Source: Zobellia barbeyronii (GTDB taxonomy: Bacteria > Bacteroidota > Bacteroidia > Flavobacteriales > Flavobacteriaceae). Taken from it: a DNA stretch of 64,000 nt. This document shows, piece by piece, positions 36,739 through 46,607 of the stretch. The position numbers and the translations under genes were made by a program. Location of the stretch: NCBI RefSeq assembly GCF_018603515.1, contig NZ_JACATN010000004.1, positions 310,001-374,000 on the forward strand. The letters are read 5' to 3'. Below the pieces are notes generated by a model. The model had not been told where the DNA came from. It worked only from the letters and a program-made list of their open reading frames with translations, and searched no databases. Numbering within the stretch: position 1 is the stretch's first letter; each line of letters opens with the position of its first letter.

Positions 36739-37299
36739 TTATTCTTCTGAATCGTCCGCTTTCGTTTCAACATCTTTTTTAGACTCTTTTGCAGAATCCT
36801 CAGCTACTGGTGGAGTTTTAGTTTCCTTTCCTTCTACCTTAGCAGCTTCTTCATCGCTTTTACCACCTCTTCTACTTCTTCTAGTAGTTTTGGTTTTGGC
36901 TTTACCAGCGTTGTATAGTTCGTTAAAATCAACCAACTCTATCATTGCCATATCAGCGTTATCACCCAAACGATTACCAAGCTTAATAATTCTTGTATAA
37001 CCCCCTGGTCTATCAGCAACCTTTTCTGCTACAGTACTGAACAATTCAGTAACTGCATACTTGTCTCTAAGGTTTTTGAAAACGATACGTCTGTTGTGCG
37101 TCCCTTTTTCAGCACTAACATTGTTTTCTGCTTTTGATTTTGTAATCAAAGGCTCAACAAATTGTTTTAACGCTTTAGCTTTTGCTACAGTCGTGTTAAT
37201 TCTTTTGTGCTCGATCAAGGAACATGCCATGTTGGCCAACATCGCTTTTCTGTGCGCTGTCTTACGTCCTAAATGATTGACTTTTTTACCGTGTCTCAT
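36739..37299 (-). CDS. rplQ: 50S ribosomal protein L17 with C-terminal extension
   Basis: L17 binds 23S rRNA near the exit tunnel. The conserved core covers about residues 1-125 ([20 protein letters not shown] at the start, [17 protein letters not shown] later). A tail of about 60 residues rich in Lys, Glu, Ala and Ser follows, beyond the length of the E. coli protein. Such low-complexity tails occur in Bacteroidota L17. It is the last gene of the superoperon. Confidence 0.97.
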   Translation of the reverse strand: MRHGKKVNHLGRKTAHRKAMLANMACSLIEHKRINTTVAKAKALKQFVEPLITKSKAENNVSAEKGTHNRRIVFKNLRDKYAVTELFSTVAEKVADRPGGYTRIIKLGNRLGDNADMAMIELVDFNELYNAGKAKTKTTRRSRRGGKSDEEAAKVEGKETKTPPVAEDSAKESKKDVETKADDSEE

Positions 37300-37360
37300 T
37301 TTTTTGTTCTAATGTATTTCTCCAATCCCAGGGAATTTCCCTTCGTGTAAGAAATATCGA

Positions 37361-38353
37361 TTAATCTTTATCTAATTTATATTTCGAAAGGTCCATTCCG
37401 AAGCTAAGCCCCTTATTGATAACCAATTCTTCTAATTCTGTTAATGACTTCTTACCGAAATTTCTAAATTTCATCAAGTCATTTTTATTGAAAGAAACTA
37501 AATCTCCCAAAGTATCTACTTCCGCAGCTTTCAAACAATTCAAGGCACGTACAGAAAGATCCATATCTACCAATTTCGTTTTCAACAACTGACGCATGTG
37601 AAGTGACTCTTCATCGTAAGTTTCAGTTTGAGCTATTTCATCAGCCTCTAAAGTAATACGCTCATCAGAGAATAACATAAAGTGATGTATCAAAACCTTT
37701 GCACCTTCAGTCAAAGCATCTTTTGGATGAATTGAACCGTCAGTAACGATTTCAAAAACCAATTTTTCGTAATCCGTCTTTTGCTCTACACGAAAGTTTT
37801 CAATACTATATTTTACATTCTTAATAGGTGTAAAAATAGAATCGATAGCTATCGTACCTAGAGCCGCATTAGATTTTTTGTTTTCATCTGCAGGAACATA
37901 GCCACGACCTTTGTCAATCACTATCTCCATGTTGATGCTCACTTTAGAATCCATATTACAGATTACTAAATCTGGATTCAACACTTGGTAACCAGAAATA
38001 AATTTCTGAAAATCACCAGCAGTCAATTGTTCTTTTCCGCTTACCGAAATTGAAACTACTTCTGCTTCAGAATCTTCTATTTGCTTCTTAAAACGTACTT
38101 GCTTAAGATTCAATATAATTTCTGTAACATCTTCTACGATGCCAGATACAACAGAAAACTCATGTTCTACACCATCCATTCTCAAAGATGTAATCGCATG
38201 GCCTTCCAAAGACGCAAGCAACACTCTTCTTAGTGCGTTCCCAACAGTCAATCCATAACCGGGCTCTAAAGGACGAAATTCGAACTTCCCTTCGAAATCC
38301 GAAGAATCGATCATTATTACTTTATCGGGTTTCTGAAAATTAAATAATGCCAT
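37361..38353 (-). CDS. rpoA: RNA polymerase alpha subunit
   Basis: Alpha nucleates RNA polymerase assembly. The N-terminal domain (about 1-235) includes [21 protein letters not shown], needed for dimerisation and beta/beta' contact. The C-terminal domain (about 255-325) carries the helix-hairpin-helix [15 protein letters not shown] and [14 protein letters not shown]. The 330 residues are normal. It sits between rpsD and rplQ, as usual. Confidence 0.98.
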   Translation of the reverse strand: MALFNFQKPDKVIMIDSSDFEGKFEFRPLEPGYGLTVGNALRRVLLASLEGHAITSLRMDGVEHEFSVVSGIVEDVTEIILNLKQVRFKKQIEDSEAEVVSISVSGKEQLTAGDFQKFISGYQVLNPDLVICNMDSKVSINMEIVIDKGRGYVPADENKKSNAALGTIAIDSIFTPIKNVKYSIENFRVEQKTDYEKLVFEIVTDGSIHPKDALTEGAKVLIHHFMLFSDERITLEADEIAQTETYDEESLHMRQLLKTKLVDMDLSVRALNCLKAAEVDTLGDLVSFNKNDLMKFRNFGKKSLTELEELVINKGLSFGMDLSKYKLDKD

Positions 38354-38371
38354 ATGACTTAGTGTTCTTTA

Positions 38372-38977
38372 TTATTTAGAGTAAAGCTCAACTATTAATT
38401 GTTCTTTGATATTCTCTGGAATTTGAAGTCTTTCAGGAACGGTAACAAAAGCACCTTCACTCTTAGCTGTATTCCAAGTTATCCATTCGTACACTTTGCT
38501 ATTACTAGAAAGTGAATCTTGGATAGACTGTAAAGATTTAGATTTTTCACGCACACCTACAACATCACCAGCTTTTAAAGAATAAGATGGTATGTTAACC
38601 AACTCTCCGTTAACTGTAATGTGTCTATGAGATACTAATTGTCTTGCACCTCTTCTTGAAGGGGAGATACCCATACGGAATACAACGTTATCTAAACGAG
38701 ATTCACATAATTGAAGTAATACTTCACCAGTAACACCTTGTTTTTTCTTAGCAGTAGCAAAAGTGTTTCTAAATTGCTTTTCTAAAATACCGTAAGTATA
38801 TTTAGCTTTTTGCTTCTCCATCAACTGTACCGCGTATTCAGACTTCTTACCTCTACGTCTTGCGTTACCATGTTGTCCTGGAGGATAATTCTTTTTTTCG
38901 AATGATTTATCATCTCCGAAAATCGCTTCGCCAAACTTACGGGCGATTTTACTTTTTGGTCCTGTATATCTTGCCAT
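38372..38977 (-). CDS. rpsD: 30S ribosomal protein S4
   Basis: S4 is a primary 16S rRNA-binding protein that nucleates 30S assembly. This 201-residue copy has the N-terminal [13 protein letters not shown], the S4 RNA-binding fold with [17 protein letters not shown], and no zinc-finger cysteine cluster. A structured leader lies directly upstream (38990-39044). Since S4 autoregulates its own operon in other bacteria, this leader is a candidate S4 target. Confidence 0.98.
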   Translation of the reverse strand: MARYTGPKSKIARKFGEAIFGDDKSFEKKNYPPGQHGNARRRGKKSEYAVQLMEKQKAKYTYGILEKQFRNTFATAKKKQGVTGEVLLQLCESRLDNVVFRMGISPSRRGARQLVSHRHITVNGELVNIPSYSLKAGDVVGVREKSKSLQSIQDSLSSNSKVYEWITWNTAKSEGAFVTVPERLQIPENIKEQLIVELYSK

Positions 38978-38989
38978 TTTCTTAAGTTT

Positions 38990-39044
38990 AGAAGTGTGAT
39001 TATGAATTAAGGCTTATCCTTCGATAATCGTTAACAACACTTCT
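38990..39044 (-). promoter_or_regulatory. Structured RNA leader of rpsD (candidate S4 site)
   Basis: In the rpsK-rpsD gap, the minus-strand RNA can form three stacked helices: AGAAGTGT/ACACTTCT (8 bp), GATTAT/ATAATC (6 bp) and AAGG/CCTT (4 bp). A 7-nt bulge lies on the 5' side and a 5-nt apical loop closes it. The structure ends 12 nt before the rpsD ATG, and no T-run follows. The base pairing is seen directly; regulation by S4 is inferred. Confidence 0.6.
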
Positions 39045-39063
39045 GTGAAATAATAGTAATTAA

Positions 39064-39468
39064 TTAAACTCTTCTTCTCTTTGGTGGACGACAACCGTTG
39101 TGCGGCATCGGCGTAACATCAATAATTTCGGTAACTTCTATACCAGAATTATGTACAGCACGAATTGCAGATTCTCTTCCGTTACCAGGTCCCTTTACGT
39201 AAACCTTTACTTTTCTCAAACCAGCTTCATGCGCAGTTTTAGAGCACTCTTCAGCAGCAACTTGTGCAGCATATGGAGTGTTTTTCTTAGAACCTCTAAA
39301 ACCCATTTTTCCAGCAGATGACCAAGAAATGACATCTCCTTTTTTATTGGTAAGAGAAATTATAATATTATTAAAAGATGCAGTTACGTGCGCTTCTCCA
39401 ACCGAATCAACGATTACTTTACGCTTCTTTGCCGCTTTTGCACCTGTTTTGGTAGTTGCCTTTGCCAT
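39064..39468 (-). CDS. rpsK: 30S ribosomal protein S11
   Basis: S11 lines the mRNA exit region of the 30S platform. The 134-residue protein has [17 protein letters not shown] and the conserved C-terminus [19 protein letters not shown] short basic N-terminal extension ([16 protein letters not shown]) is normal. It starts 13 bp after rpsM. Confidence 0.98.
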   Translation of the reverse strand: MAKATTKTGAKAAKKRKVIVDSVGEAHVTASFNNIIISLTNKKGDVISWSSAGKMGFRGSKKNTPYAAQVAAEECSKTAHEAGLRKVKVYVKGPGNGRESAIRAVHNSGIEVTEIIDVTPMPHNGCRPPKRRRV

Positions 39469-39481
39469 AATAACCTACTTA

Positions 39482-39856
39482 TTATTTAGTTGCCTTCTTC
39501 TTGTTGGCGACCGTTTTTCTTTTTCCTTTTCTCGTCCTAGAGTTATTCTTGGTACGTTGTCCTCGAAGAGGAAGACCTGATCTGTGACGAATACCACGGT
39601 AACAACCTATATCCATCAAACGTTTGATGTTAAGTTGTGTTTCCGAACGTAACTCACCTTCTATAGTAAAGGAAGAAACAGCATCCCTGATACGACCTAT
39701 CTCATCATCGTTCCATTCAGACACTTTTGTATCTTCACTCACTTGGGCTTTCTCTAAAATCTCTTTAGCCCTACTTCTACCGACACCAAAAATATAGGTC
39801 AATGCAATTATGCCCCTTTTCTGTTTTGGTATGTCTATACCTGCAATTCTTGCCAT
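39482..39856 (-). CDS. rpsM: 30S ribosomal protein S13
   Basis: S13 in the 30S head contacts the P-site tRNA and forms intersubunit bridges. This 124-residue copy has [20 protein letters not shown] (first 20 residues after Met), the helix-hairpin-helix [14 protein letters not shown], and the tail [21 protein letters not shown]. It follows rpmJ by 2 bp. Confidence 0.98.
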   Translation of the reverse strand: MARIAGIDIPKQKRGIIALTYIFGVGRSRAKEILEKAQVSEDTKVSEWNDDEIGRIRDAVSSFTIEGELRSETQLNIKRLMDIGCYRGIRHRSGLPLRGQRTKNNSRTRKGKRKTVANKKKATK

Positions 39857-39858
39857 AA

Positions 39859-39975
39859 CTATCCTTGTCTTTGTTTAAATCTAGGATTCTTTTTGTTGAT
39901 TACGTACAACCTGCCTTTTCTGCGCACTATCTTGCAGTCGGCACTTCTCTTTTTAACTGATGCTCTAACTTTCAT
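39859..39975 (-). CDS. rpmJ: 50S ribosomal protein L36
   Basis: This 38-residue gene begins [20 protein letters not shown] and ends [10 protein letters not shown]. The zinc-binding form of L36 has three Cys and one His; here only one Cys remains and the His position is Phe, so this is a zinc-independent (C-minus) type. It lies between infA and rpsM, its normal place. Confidence 0.96.
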   Translation of the reverse strand: MKVRASVKKRSADCKIVRRKGRLYVINKKNPRFKQRQG

Positions 39976-39999
39976 CGTTCTTATTCTTCTATCGTATTA

Positions 40000-40215
40000 C
40001 TAATATCTATATGTAATTCTAGCTTTGGATAAGTCATAAGGACTCATTTCCAATTTCACCTTATCTCCAGGAAGTAATTTAATGTAATGCATACGCATCT
40101 TTCCTGAAATGTGAGCCGTAACTACATGACCATTTTCTAATTCCACCCTGAACATTGCATTTGACAATGCTTCTATTATAGACCCGTCTTGTTCTATTGC
40201 TGCCTGTTTAGCCAT
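40000..40215 (-). CDS. infA: Translation initiation factor IF-1
   Basis: IF-1 is a 71-residue OB-fold protein that blocks the 30S A site during initiation. It shows [45 protein letters not shown] and a C-terminal ARITYRY (longer stretch at about residues 30-55). secY ends 2 bp upstream, with no adk or map between. Confidence 0.98.
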   Translation of the reverse strand: MAKQAAIEQDGSIIEALSNAMFRVELENGHVVTAHISGKMRMHYIKLLPGDKVKLEMSPYDLSKARITYRY

Positions 40216-40217
40216 AA

Positions 40218-41561
40218 TTATGCGACTTTTCTATTTTTACCAGATTTCATCAACCCGTCGTAATGTCTATTTAATAAATATGCATTTACCTGTTGCACAG
40301 TATCTATTGCCACACCAACCATAATAAGTAGTGATGTACCACCGTAGAACATTGCCCAACCTGCTTGAATATCCATTAATTTCACAACTATTGCAGGAAG
40401 TACTGCTAAAAGCGCCAAAAATACGGATCCTGGCAATGTAATCAAAGACATAATTTTATCTAAGAAATCTCCAGTCTCTTTTCCTGGTCTAATACCCGGT
40501 ATAAAACCTCCACTTCTCTTCAAATCATCTGCCATTTTGTTCGTAGGAACAGTAATAGCCGTATAGAAATATGTGAAAATAATTATCAATAAACCAAACA
40601 ATACATTGTAAGCCAGACCAAATATATCTTGAAACTGAACTTCCATCCACTGACCAGCAGCGCTATTATTGAATGTTTTTCCTATTAAACTAGGAGCAAA
40701 CATAATTGCCTGAGCAAAAATAATAGGCATAACTCCAGAAGCATTAAGCTTTAAAGGAATGTATTGCCTAGAACCCATTATGTTCTTTTCATACCCGCCA
40801 GATGCTGTTCTTCTTGCATATTGTACCGGTATTTGACGCGTAGCCATAACCAAAAGTATACTGGCCAAGATTACCAAGAACCAAAGTATAATTTCAACAA
40901 GAATAAACATCAAACCACCATTGTTATCAACCGTTCTGGAAATAAATTCCTGGACAAATGATTGAGGTAACGTAGCAATAATACCAATCATGATCAATAA
41001 TGAAATACCATTACCAATTCCTTTATCGGTAATTTTCTCACCTAACCACATGGCAAATACACAACCTGTAACCAGAATGATAACTGCAGGAACCATAAAA
41101 TCCAATCCTTTACCTAAAACAAAGGCACTATCTTGAACTCCAAAAGCTTCCAAACCATATAAGTATGCTGGAGCTTGAACCACACAGATACCTATAGTTA
41201 ACCAACGTGTAATCTGATTCTTCGTTTTTCTACCACTCTCACCTTCTTTATCTAACTTCTGTAAATAAGGAATGGCAATGCTCATAAGCTGAACAACAAT
41301 AGATGCCGATATATAGGGCATAATACCCAAGGCAAAAATTGATGCATTAGCAAAAGCACCACCGGTAAAAGCGTTCAACAATCCAAAAATACCAGAATCA
41401 GTACTTGATGCTAGCTGTGATAATTGTGTAGAATCAATTCCCGGAAGAACTATTTGACAACCAAAACGGTATACCAACAACAAACCAAGGGTTAGTAAAA
41501 TTCTATTCCTTAGTTCGTCAATCTTCCAAATATTGGATATGGTCTCGAAAAATTTCTTCAT
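40218..41561 (-). CDS. secY: Preprotein translocase subunit SecY
   Basis: SecY forms the protein-conducting channel with SecE and SecG in the inner membrane. This 447-residue copy has ten membrane segments, plug region [20 protein letters not shown], and cytosolic loops with [11 protein letters not shown] and [13 protein letters not shown]. It is encoded in the spc cluster next to rplO, as in most bacteria. Confidence 0.98.
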   Translation of the reverse strand: MKKFFETISNIWKIDELRNRILLTLGLLLVYRFGCQIVLPGIDSTQLSQLASSTDSGIFGLLNAFTGGAFANASIFALGIMPYISASIVVQLMSIAIPYLQKLDKEGESGRKTKNQITRWLTIGICVVQAPAYLYGLEAFGVQDSAFVLGKGLDFMVPAVIILVTGCVFAMWLGEKITDKGIGNGISLLIMIGIIATLPQSFVQEFISRTVDNNGGLMFILVEIILWFLVILASILLVMATRQIPVQYARRTASGGYEKNIMGSRQYIPLKLNASGVMPIIFAQAIMFAPSLIGKTFNNSAAGQWMEVQFQDIFGLAYNVLFGLLIIIFTYFYTAITVPTNKMADDLKRSGGFIPGIRPGKETGDFLDKIMSLITLPGSVFLALLAVLPAIVVKLMDIQAGWAMFYGGTSLLIMVGVAIDTVQQVNAYLLNRHYDGLMKSGKNRKVA

Positions 41562-41574
41562 GGTCAGTTTTTGC

Positions 41575-42027
41575 TTATAAATTTATTGCTTCTCCACCAG
41601 CAGCTTCTATGGCCGCTTTGGCACTTGCCGTAAATTTATGCGCTGAAATTTTTAGTGAGGCTTTTAATTCACCACCTCCTAATATTTTCACAAGGTCTTT
41701 ACTTTTGGCTAAACCATTTTCAACTAAAGTTTCAAAAGTAATAGTGTCTTTAACTTTTTTGCTATCGACTAACTCTTGTAACCTTTCAACGTTGATACCT
41801 TGATATTCAACTCGGTTTATGTTTGTAAAACCAAATTTAGGTACACGTCTCTGTAATGGCATCTGACCACCTTCGAAACCAAGCTTCTTGGAGTAACCAG
41901 ATCTTGATTTAGCACCATTGTGACCTCTTGCAGCAGTACCGCCTTTTCCAGACCCTTGACCTCTACCTATTCTTTTGCCAGCTCTATTGGTAGAACCATC
42001 AGCAGGCTTTAGATTACTTAAATTCAT
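41575..42027 (-). CDS. rplO: 50S ribosomal protein L15
   Basis: L15 is a late assembly protein of the large subunit. The Gly/Arg-rich N-terminus (GKRIGRGQGSGKGGTAARGH) lies in rRNA, and a globular C-terminal domain follows with ILGGGELKASLKISAHKFT. The 150-residue length is standard. It starts 13 bp after rpmD. Confidence 0.98.
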   Translation of the reverse strand: MNLSNLKPADGSTNRAGKRIGRGQGSGKGGTAARGHNGAKSRSGYSKKLGFEGGQMPLQRRVPKFGFTNINRVEYQGINVERLQELVDSKKVKDTITFETLVENGLAKSKDLVKILGGGELKASLKISAHKFTASAKAAIEAAGGEAINL

Positions 42028-42040
42028 TATAATATGCTAT

Positions 42041-42223
42041 TTAAGCTTCCTCAGTGGAAACCAAATGTTCAACTTTAGCTATCATACCGAGTATATTCGG
42101 CGTGGCATCGTGCTCTACTACTTGACCAATTTTCTTAAGACCCAAAGCAACTAACGTACGCTTTTGGTTCTGTGGTCTTTTAATGCCGCTCTTCAACTGT
42201 TTTACCAGAATTTTCTTTGCCAT
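42041..42223 (-). CDS. rpmD: 50S ribosomal protein L30
   Basis: This is a 60-residue L30 with LVKQLKSGIKRPQNQKRTL and the helix ALGLKKIGQVVEHD. It lies between rpsE and rplO. Confidence 0.97.
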   Translation of the reverse strand: MAKKILVKQLKSGIKRPQNQKRTLVALGLKKIGQVVEHDATPNILGMIAKVEHLVSTEEA

Positions 42224-42234
42224 AATATTTCTAC

Positions 42235-42759
42235 TTATCCTTTAAAAACTTTTTCAAGAGAAACTCCTCTTTGACCTGCAACCGTTCTAGCATCTCTCAA
42301 TTGCAAAAGCGCATCAAAAGTAGCCTTTACAACATTGTGAGGGTTAGAAGAACCTTGAGACTTAGAAAGTACATCTTGTACTCCTACTGCCTCCAATACT
42401 GCTCTTACAGCACCACCAGCGATAACTCCGGTACCATGCGATGCAGGCTGGATATAAACTCTAGCTCCACCGTATTTACCTTTTTGTTCGTGAGGTAATG
42501 TTCCTTTATTTAAAGGAATACGAATTAAGTTCTTTTTAGCGTCTTCAATAGACTTAGCGATAGCAGTTGCCACCTCTTTAGATTTTCCTAAACCGTGACC
42601 AACAACTCCACTTTCATCACCTACAACAACTATAGCTGAAAAACCGAATGCTCTACCACCTTTAGTTACTTTGGTAACACGTTGTATGCCTACCAATCTA
42701 TCTTTAAGATCCAATCCACCGGGTTTTACGGTCTCTGCGTTTTTATATTTCTGGTACAT
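42235..42759 (-). CDS. rpsE: 30S ribosomal protein S5
   Basis: S5 acts in decoding fidelity and mRNA helicase activity at the entry site. The 174-residue protein has the double-stranded-RNA-binding fold with [20 protein letters not shown] (start about residue 27) and the conserved [19 protein letters not shown]. It lies between rplR and rpmD. Confidence 0.98.
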   Translation of the reverse strand: MYQKYKNAETVKPGGLDLKDRLVGIQRVTKVTKGGRAFGFSAIVVVGDESGVVGHGLGKSKEVATAIAKSIEDAKKNLIRIPLNKGTLPHEQKGKYGGARVYIQPASHGTGVIAGGAVRAVLEAVGVQDVLSKSQGSSNPHNVVKATFDALLQLRDARTVAGQRGVSLEKVFKG

Positions 42760-42767
42760 ACTCTTAT

Positions 42768-43124
42768 TTAAAAATTAAGTCCTGCTTCCCTTGCGCCATC
42801 AGCCAAAGATTTCACTCTTCCGTGGTAAAGGTTACCACCTCTATCAAAAGCAACTTTTTCAATACCTGCTTCTTTGCACTTAGCAGCGATAGCTTTACCT
42901 ACAAGGTTTGCAATCTCTATCTTAGTACCCTTTTCCTTTGCCAAGTCTTTATCTTTAGAAGATACAGAAGCCAATGTAGCCCCTTGTTTATCATCTATAA
43001 CTTGAGCATAAATTTCTTTATTACTTCTAAAAACGGACAATCTAGGTCTTTCCGCTGTTCCAGTGGAAACCTTTCTGATTCTTCTCCGTATTCTCTGTTT
43101 TCTTTCGCTTGTTGATAATCCCAT
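42768..43124 (-). CDS. rplR: 50S ribosomal protein L18
   Basis: This L18 has 118 residues and binds 5S rRNA. It shows [18 protein letters not shown] and the C-terminal [20 protein letters not shown]. It starts 9 bp after the rplF stop. Confidence 0.98.
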   Translation of the reverse strand: MGLSTSERKQRIRRRIRKVSTGTAERPRLSVFRSNKEIYAQVIDDKQGATLASVSSKDKDLAKEKGTKIEIANLVGKAIAAKCKEAGIEKVAFDRGGNLYHGRVKSLADGAREAGLNF

Positions 43125-43133
43125 GATATACTA

Positions 43134-43676
43134 TTAAGCTGATTTACCTGCTTTTCTTCTTAACTGCTCGCCAACAAACTTAACACCTTTACCTTTGTAA
43201 GGCTCAGGCTTACGCCATCCTCGTATTTTGGCGGCAATCTGACCTACTAATTGTTTGTCGAACGATGTCAATTTAATGATTGGGTTTTTCCCTTTTTCAG
43301 ATATAGTCTCTACTTTACACTCTGGAGCTAAATCTAAAACTATATTGTGTGAAAATCCTAAAGCAACATCTAACTTCTGACCTTGGTTGCTAGCACGATA
43401 ACCAACACCTACAAGTTCTAATTCTTTTGTCCAACCTTTAGAAACACCTTCAATCATGTTCTTTACTAAAGCACGATATAAACCATGCTTAGCTTTGTGA
43501 TCTTTTGAATCTGACGGTCTGGTTACCCAAACTTGACTATCTTCAATTTTTATTTCGACGGCAGAAAACTCTTGAGTAAGTTCACCCAACTTGCCTTTAA
43601 CGACAACCTCGTTACCTTTTACCTCAACAGTAACCCCTTCAGGAATAGCTACCGGATTATTACCAATTCTTGACAT
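43134..43676 (-). CDS. rplF: 50S ribosomal protein L6
   Basis: L6 sits near the sarcin-ricin loop. The 180 residues hold two related domains, starting SRIGNNPVAIPEGVTV, with the C-terminal signature GQIAAKIRGWRKPEPYKGKG. It starts 18 bp after rpsH. Confidence 0.98.
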   Translation of the reverse strand: MSRIGNNPVAIPEGVTVEVKGNEVVVKGKLGELTQEFSAVEIKIEDSQVWVTRPSDSKDHKAKHGLYRALVKNMIEGVSKGWTKELELVGVGYRASNQGQKLDVALGFSHNIVLDLAPECKVETISEKGKNPIIKLTSFDKQLVGQIAAKIRGWRKPEPYKGKGVKFVGEQLRRKAGKSA

Positions 43677-43694
43677 TTCTTCCTTTTTATCCTA

Positions 43695-44093
43695 TTAATA
43701 TACGTAGCAAAGCACTTCGCCACCTACATTCTCATTTTTTGCCTGCTTGCTCGTCATTACCCCGTGAGAGGTAGATACTATCGCTATCCCTAAGCCATTT
43801 AAGACTCTAGGTAGATTTTCAGCACCTGTATACTTACGTAAACCTGGCTTACTGATTCTCTGAATTTTTTTGATAACAGGCTCTTTTGTTGCCTTGTCGT
43901 ATTTCAAGGCGATCTTAATAGAACCTTGAACTTTATCTTCTTCGAATTTATAACTCAAAATATAGCCCTGATCGAACAATATTTTAGTCATTTCTTTCTT
44001 CACTTTAGAAGAAGGTATCTCTACCACTCTGTGACCAGCGCTGCTGGCATTTCTAACTCTCGTTAGATAATCTGCTATAGTATCTGTAACCAT
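43695..44093 (-). CDS. rpsH: 30S ribosomal protein S8
   Basis: S8 is a primary 16S rRNA binder and, in E. coli, the translational repressor of the spc operon. The 132 residues include TDTIADYLTRVRNA and the C-terminal NGLGIAIVSTSHGVMTSKQA. A 66-bp gap upstream (44094-44159), long for this operon, holds a hairpin. Confidence 0.98.
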   Translation of the reverse strand: MVTDTIADYLTRVRNASSAGHRVVEIPSSKVKKEMTKILFDQGYILSYKFEEDKVQGSIKIALKYDKATKEPVIKKIQRISKPGLRKYTGAENLPRVLNGLGIAIVSTSHGVMTSKQAKNENVGGEVLCYVY

Positions 44094-44112
44094 ATATATA
44101 TAATTCGGTAAC

Positions 44113-44136
44113 GGTTTTCGTCTTTATTAACGAACC
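44113..44136 (-). promoter_or_regulatory. Hairpin in the rpsN-rpsH gap
   Basis: On the minus strand GGTTCGT pairs with ACGAAAACC (7 bp with a 2-nt bulge) around an 8-nt loop, about 20 nt before the rpsH ATG. It could be part of an S8-responsive site or a chance fold. Confidence 0.3.
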
Positions 44137-44159
44137 TGAAACCAGTTATTCACTAATTT

Positions 44160-44429
44160 TTACCAGCTTGCTTTCTTAACACCCGGTATAAGACCTTGGT
44201 TAGCCATTTCTCTGAACATAACCCTAGAAACACCAAAAGTTCTCATGTAACCTTTTGGTCTACCTGTTAACTTGCAACGATTGTGCATACGTACAGGTGA
44301 TGCATTTCTTGGCAACTTTTGCAATGCTTCGTAATCTCCAGCTTCTTTCAAAGCTTTTCTTTTCTCAGCATATTTAGCAACAGTTCTTTCCCTTTTGCGC
44401 TCACGGGCTTTCATTGATTCTTTAGCCAT
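44160..44429 (-). CDS. rpsN: 30S ribosomal protein S14
   Basis: This is the longer, zinc-free S14 type (89 residues). It has one Cys in [19 protein letters not shown] rather than the Cys4 knuckle of the short type. It lies 1 bp after rplE. Confidence 0.98.
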   Translation of the reverse strand: MAKESMKARERKRERTVAKYAEKRKALKEAGDYEALQKLPRNASPVRMHNRCKLTGRPKGYMRTFGVSRVMFREMANQGLIPGVKKASW

Positions 44430-44430
44430 A

Positions 44431-44982
44431 CTAGTTCTTTTTAAAAGGTAAACCTAATTCTGTTAATAATGATTTTGCTTCTTTATCCGTTTCAGCAGAA
44501 GTTACAAAGGTAATATCCATTCCGTCAATTCTATTGATTTTATCAATATTGATTTCAGGAAAAATTATTTGCTCTGTTACACCAAGACTATAATTTCCAC
44601 GACCATCAAAGCCAGTAGCCTTAATCCCTTGAAAATCACGAACTCGCGGTAACGCACTTGTAACCAAACGGTCTAAAAATTCGTACATACGTTCACCTCG
44701 CAAAGTCACTTTAGCGCCAATTGGCATGCCTTTTCGCAACTTAAACGCAGCAACATCCTTCTTAGATAGTGTTGCAACAGCTCTTTGACCAGTAATATTA
44801 GTCAATTCGTCTACCGCATGATCGATAAGTTTTTTATCTGCAACAGCGGCACCAACACCTCTACTAACAACTATCTTTTGAAGCTTGGGTACTTGCATTA
44901 CATTCTTGTAACCAAACTCTTCTTTAAGCGCACCTACTATACGCTCACCATATTCTTTCTTTAACCTTGAAACGTAAGCCAT
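44431..44982 (-). CDS. rplE: 50S ribosomal protein L5
   Basis: L5 binds 5S rRNA in the central protuberance and touches P-site tRNA. The 183 residues include [18 protein letters not shown] and the C-terminal [17 protein letters not shown]. It follows rplX by 3 bp. Confidence 0.98.
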   Translation of the reverse strand: MAYVSRLKKEYGERIVGALKEEFGYKNVMQVPKLQKIVVSRGVGAAVADKKLIDHAVDELTNITGQRAVATLSKKDVAAFKLRKGMPIGAKVTLRGERMYEFLDRLVTSALPRVRDFQGIKATGFDGRGNYSLGVTEQIIFPEINIDKINRIDGMDITFVTSAETDKEAKSLLTELGLPFKKN

Positions 44983-44985
44983 AAC

Positions 44986-45300
44986 TTATATTACTTCATT
45001 GGATTTCTTAGAAAACCGGACTTTCTTTCCGTCTCTTACCTCGTACCCTACTCTTGTTGTCTTACCAGATTTAGCATCTATTAATGACAAATTAGAAATA
45101 TTGATAGGAGATTCTTTTTTAACGATTCCGCCTTGAGGATTCTGCGCACTAGGTTTCTGATGTTTAGAAACCATGTTAGCACCTTCTACGATCGCTTTGT
45201 TCTTCTCACGGTTTACAGTCATAACCTTGCCTTCAGTACCTTTATGGTCTCCTGCAATGATACGAACTGTATCTCCCGTTTTAATTTTCAACTTTTTCAT
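44986..45300 (-). CDS. rplX: 50S ribosomal protein L24
   Basis: L24 starts 50S assembly and lies by the tunnel exit. The KOW motif is visible in GDTVRIIAGDHKGTEGKVM, followed by NPQGGIVKKESPINISN. Length is 104 residues. Confidence 0.98.
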   Translation of the reverse strand: MKKLKIKTGDTVRIIAGDHKGTEGKVMTVNREKNKAIVEGANMVSKHQKPSAQNPQGGIVKKESPINISNLSLIDAKSGKTTRVGYEVRDGKKVRFSKKSNEVI

Positions 45301-45312
45301 GCTTGTTCTATA

Positions 45313-45681
45313 TTAAAGTACCTCAGGGGCCAATGAAACAATTTTCATGAATTGCTTATCGCGTAATTCGCGGGCAACCGGACCGAAAACACGGGTTCCT
45401 CTCATTTCTCCTGTTGGATTTAACAATACACAAGCATTGTCATCGAAACGAATATATGAACCATCAGGTCTCCTGACTTCTTTCTTAGTTCTTACAACTA
45501 CAGCCGTAGATACAGCACCTTTTTTGATACCTCCGTTAGGTGTAGCCTCTTTTACAGTAACAACTATCTTATCTCCAATAGATGCGTATCTCCTCTTGGT
45601 TCCTCCAAGTACACGAATGGTCAAAACTTCTTTTGCCCCTGTGTTGTCCGCTACCTTTAATCTTGATTCTTGCTGTAACAT
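45313..45681 (-). CDS. rplN: 50S ribosomal protein L14
   Basis: L14 is at the subunit interface and contacts 16S rRNA. The 122 residues begin [20 protein letters not shown] and carry [18 protein letters not shown]. It starts 1 bp after rpsQ. Confidence 0.98.
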   Translation of the reverse strand: MLQQESRLKVADNTGAKEVLTIRVLGGTKRRYASIGDKIVVTVKEATPNGGIKKGAVSTAVVVRTKKEVRRPDGSYIRFDDNACVLLNPTGEMRGTRVFGPVARELRDKQFMKIVSLAPEVL

Positions 45682-45682
45682 A

Positions 45683-45943
45683 TTATTTAGCTCTTTCTAA
45701 GATTTCTACTAAACGCCAAGTTTTAGTCTTGCTTAACGGGCGTGTCTCCATTATCTTAACGGTATCACCTTCCTTGCAATCGTTTTTCTCGTCGTGTGCA
45801 ACGTACTTTTTCGTTTTCAAAACGAACTTACCGTACATAGGGTGCTTTACTTTTCTAACCTCTGCTACAACAATAGATTTCTCCATTTTGTTACTGGTTA
45901 CAACCCCTATTCTCTCTTTTCTTAAGTTTCTTTTTTCTTCCAT
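45683..45943 (-). CDS. rpsQ: 30S ribosomal protein S17
   Basis: This is an 86-residue OB-fold S17 with [18 protein letters not shown] and [20 protein letters not shown]. It lies between rpmC and rplN. Confidence 0.98.
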   Translation of the reverse strand: MEEKRNLRKERIGVVTSNKMEKSIVVAEVRKVKHPMYGKFVLKTKKYVAHDEKNDCKEGDTVKIMETRPLSKTKTWRLVEILERAK

Positions 45944-45956
45944 AAAGCAGAACCAG

Positions 45957-46148
45957 TTATTGGTTTTCCCTATTAGTTAATTCCGTTGCTAATCTAGCTA
46001 CCGTTCTTCTTGCCTTTCTAATCTGAAGCGGATTCTCAAGTGGCGTTACAAAATGCGCTATTTTGAGGTTAGCTTGCTGCGTTTTAAATTCAGCTAGCTT
46101 CTGCTTAAGCTCTTCTACAGACAATTCTTTAATTTCTTTGTTTTTCAT
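45957..46148 (-). CDS. rpmC: 50S ribosomal protein L29
   Basis: This is a 63-residue helical hairpin protein near the tunnel exit, where trigger factor and SRP dock. It has [20 protein letters not shown] and [19 protein letters not shown]. Confidence 0.98.
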   Translation of the reverse strand: MKNKEIKELSVEELKQKLAEFKTQQANLKIAHFVTPLENPLQIRKARRTVARLATELTNRENQ

Positions 46149-46156
46149 GGTACAAC

Positions 46157-46588
46157 TTAGATTAAATCTTGATCAACGTAGTCACGAGCAACAACAAATT
46201 TTGTCTTTACCGGTAACTTTTGAGCTGCCAACCTTAATGCTTCCTTAGCAACATCCATAGGTACACCAGCAACTTCAAATAAAACTCTTCCAGGCTTAAC
46301 GACCGCTACAAAATATTCTGGAGCACCCTTACCTTTACCCATACGAACCTCAAGAGGTTTTTTGGTAATAGGCTTGTCCGGAAATATCTTAATCCATAAC
46401 TGGCCTTGCCTTTTCATATATCTAGTAGCCGCGATACGAGCTGCCTCGATTTGGCGCGACGTAATAAATTTTGTATCCAAAGTTTTGATGCCGAACATTC
46501 CATTTGATAACTGGAACCCTCTACCCGCATTGCCTTTCATGCGGCCTTTTTGCATCTTACGAAACTTGGTTCTTTTAGGTTGTAACAT
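46157..46588 (-). CDS. rplP: 50S ribosomal protein L16
   Basis: L16 organises the tRNA-binding architecture of the 50S subunit. The 143 residues show [38 protein letters not shown] and [20 protein letters not shown]. It starts 8 bp before rpmC. Confidence 0.98.
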   Translation of the reverse strand: MLQPKRTKFRKMQKGRMKGNAGRGFQLSNGMFGIKTLDTKFITSRQIEAARIAATRYMKRQGQLWIKIFPDKPITKKPLEVRMGKGKGAPEYFVAVVKPGRVLFEVAGVPMDVAKEALRLAAQKLPVKTKFVVARDYVDQDLI

Positions 46589-46607
46589 TGTTTACTTCTT
46601 TAAAAAA

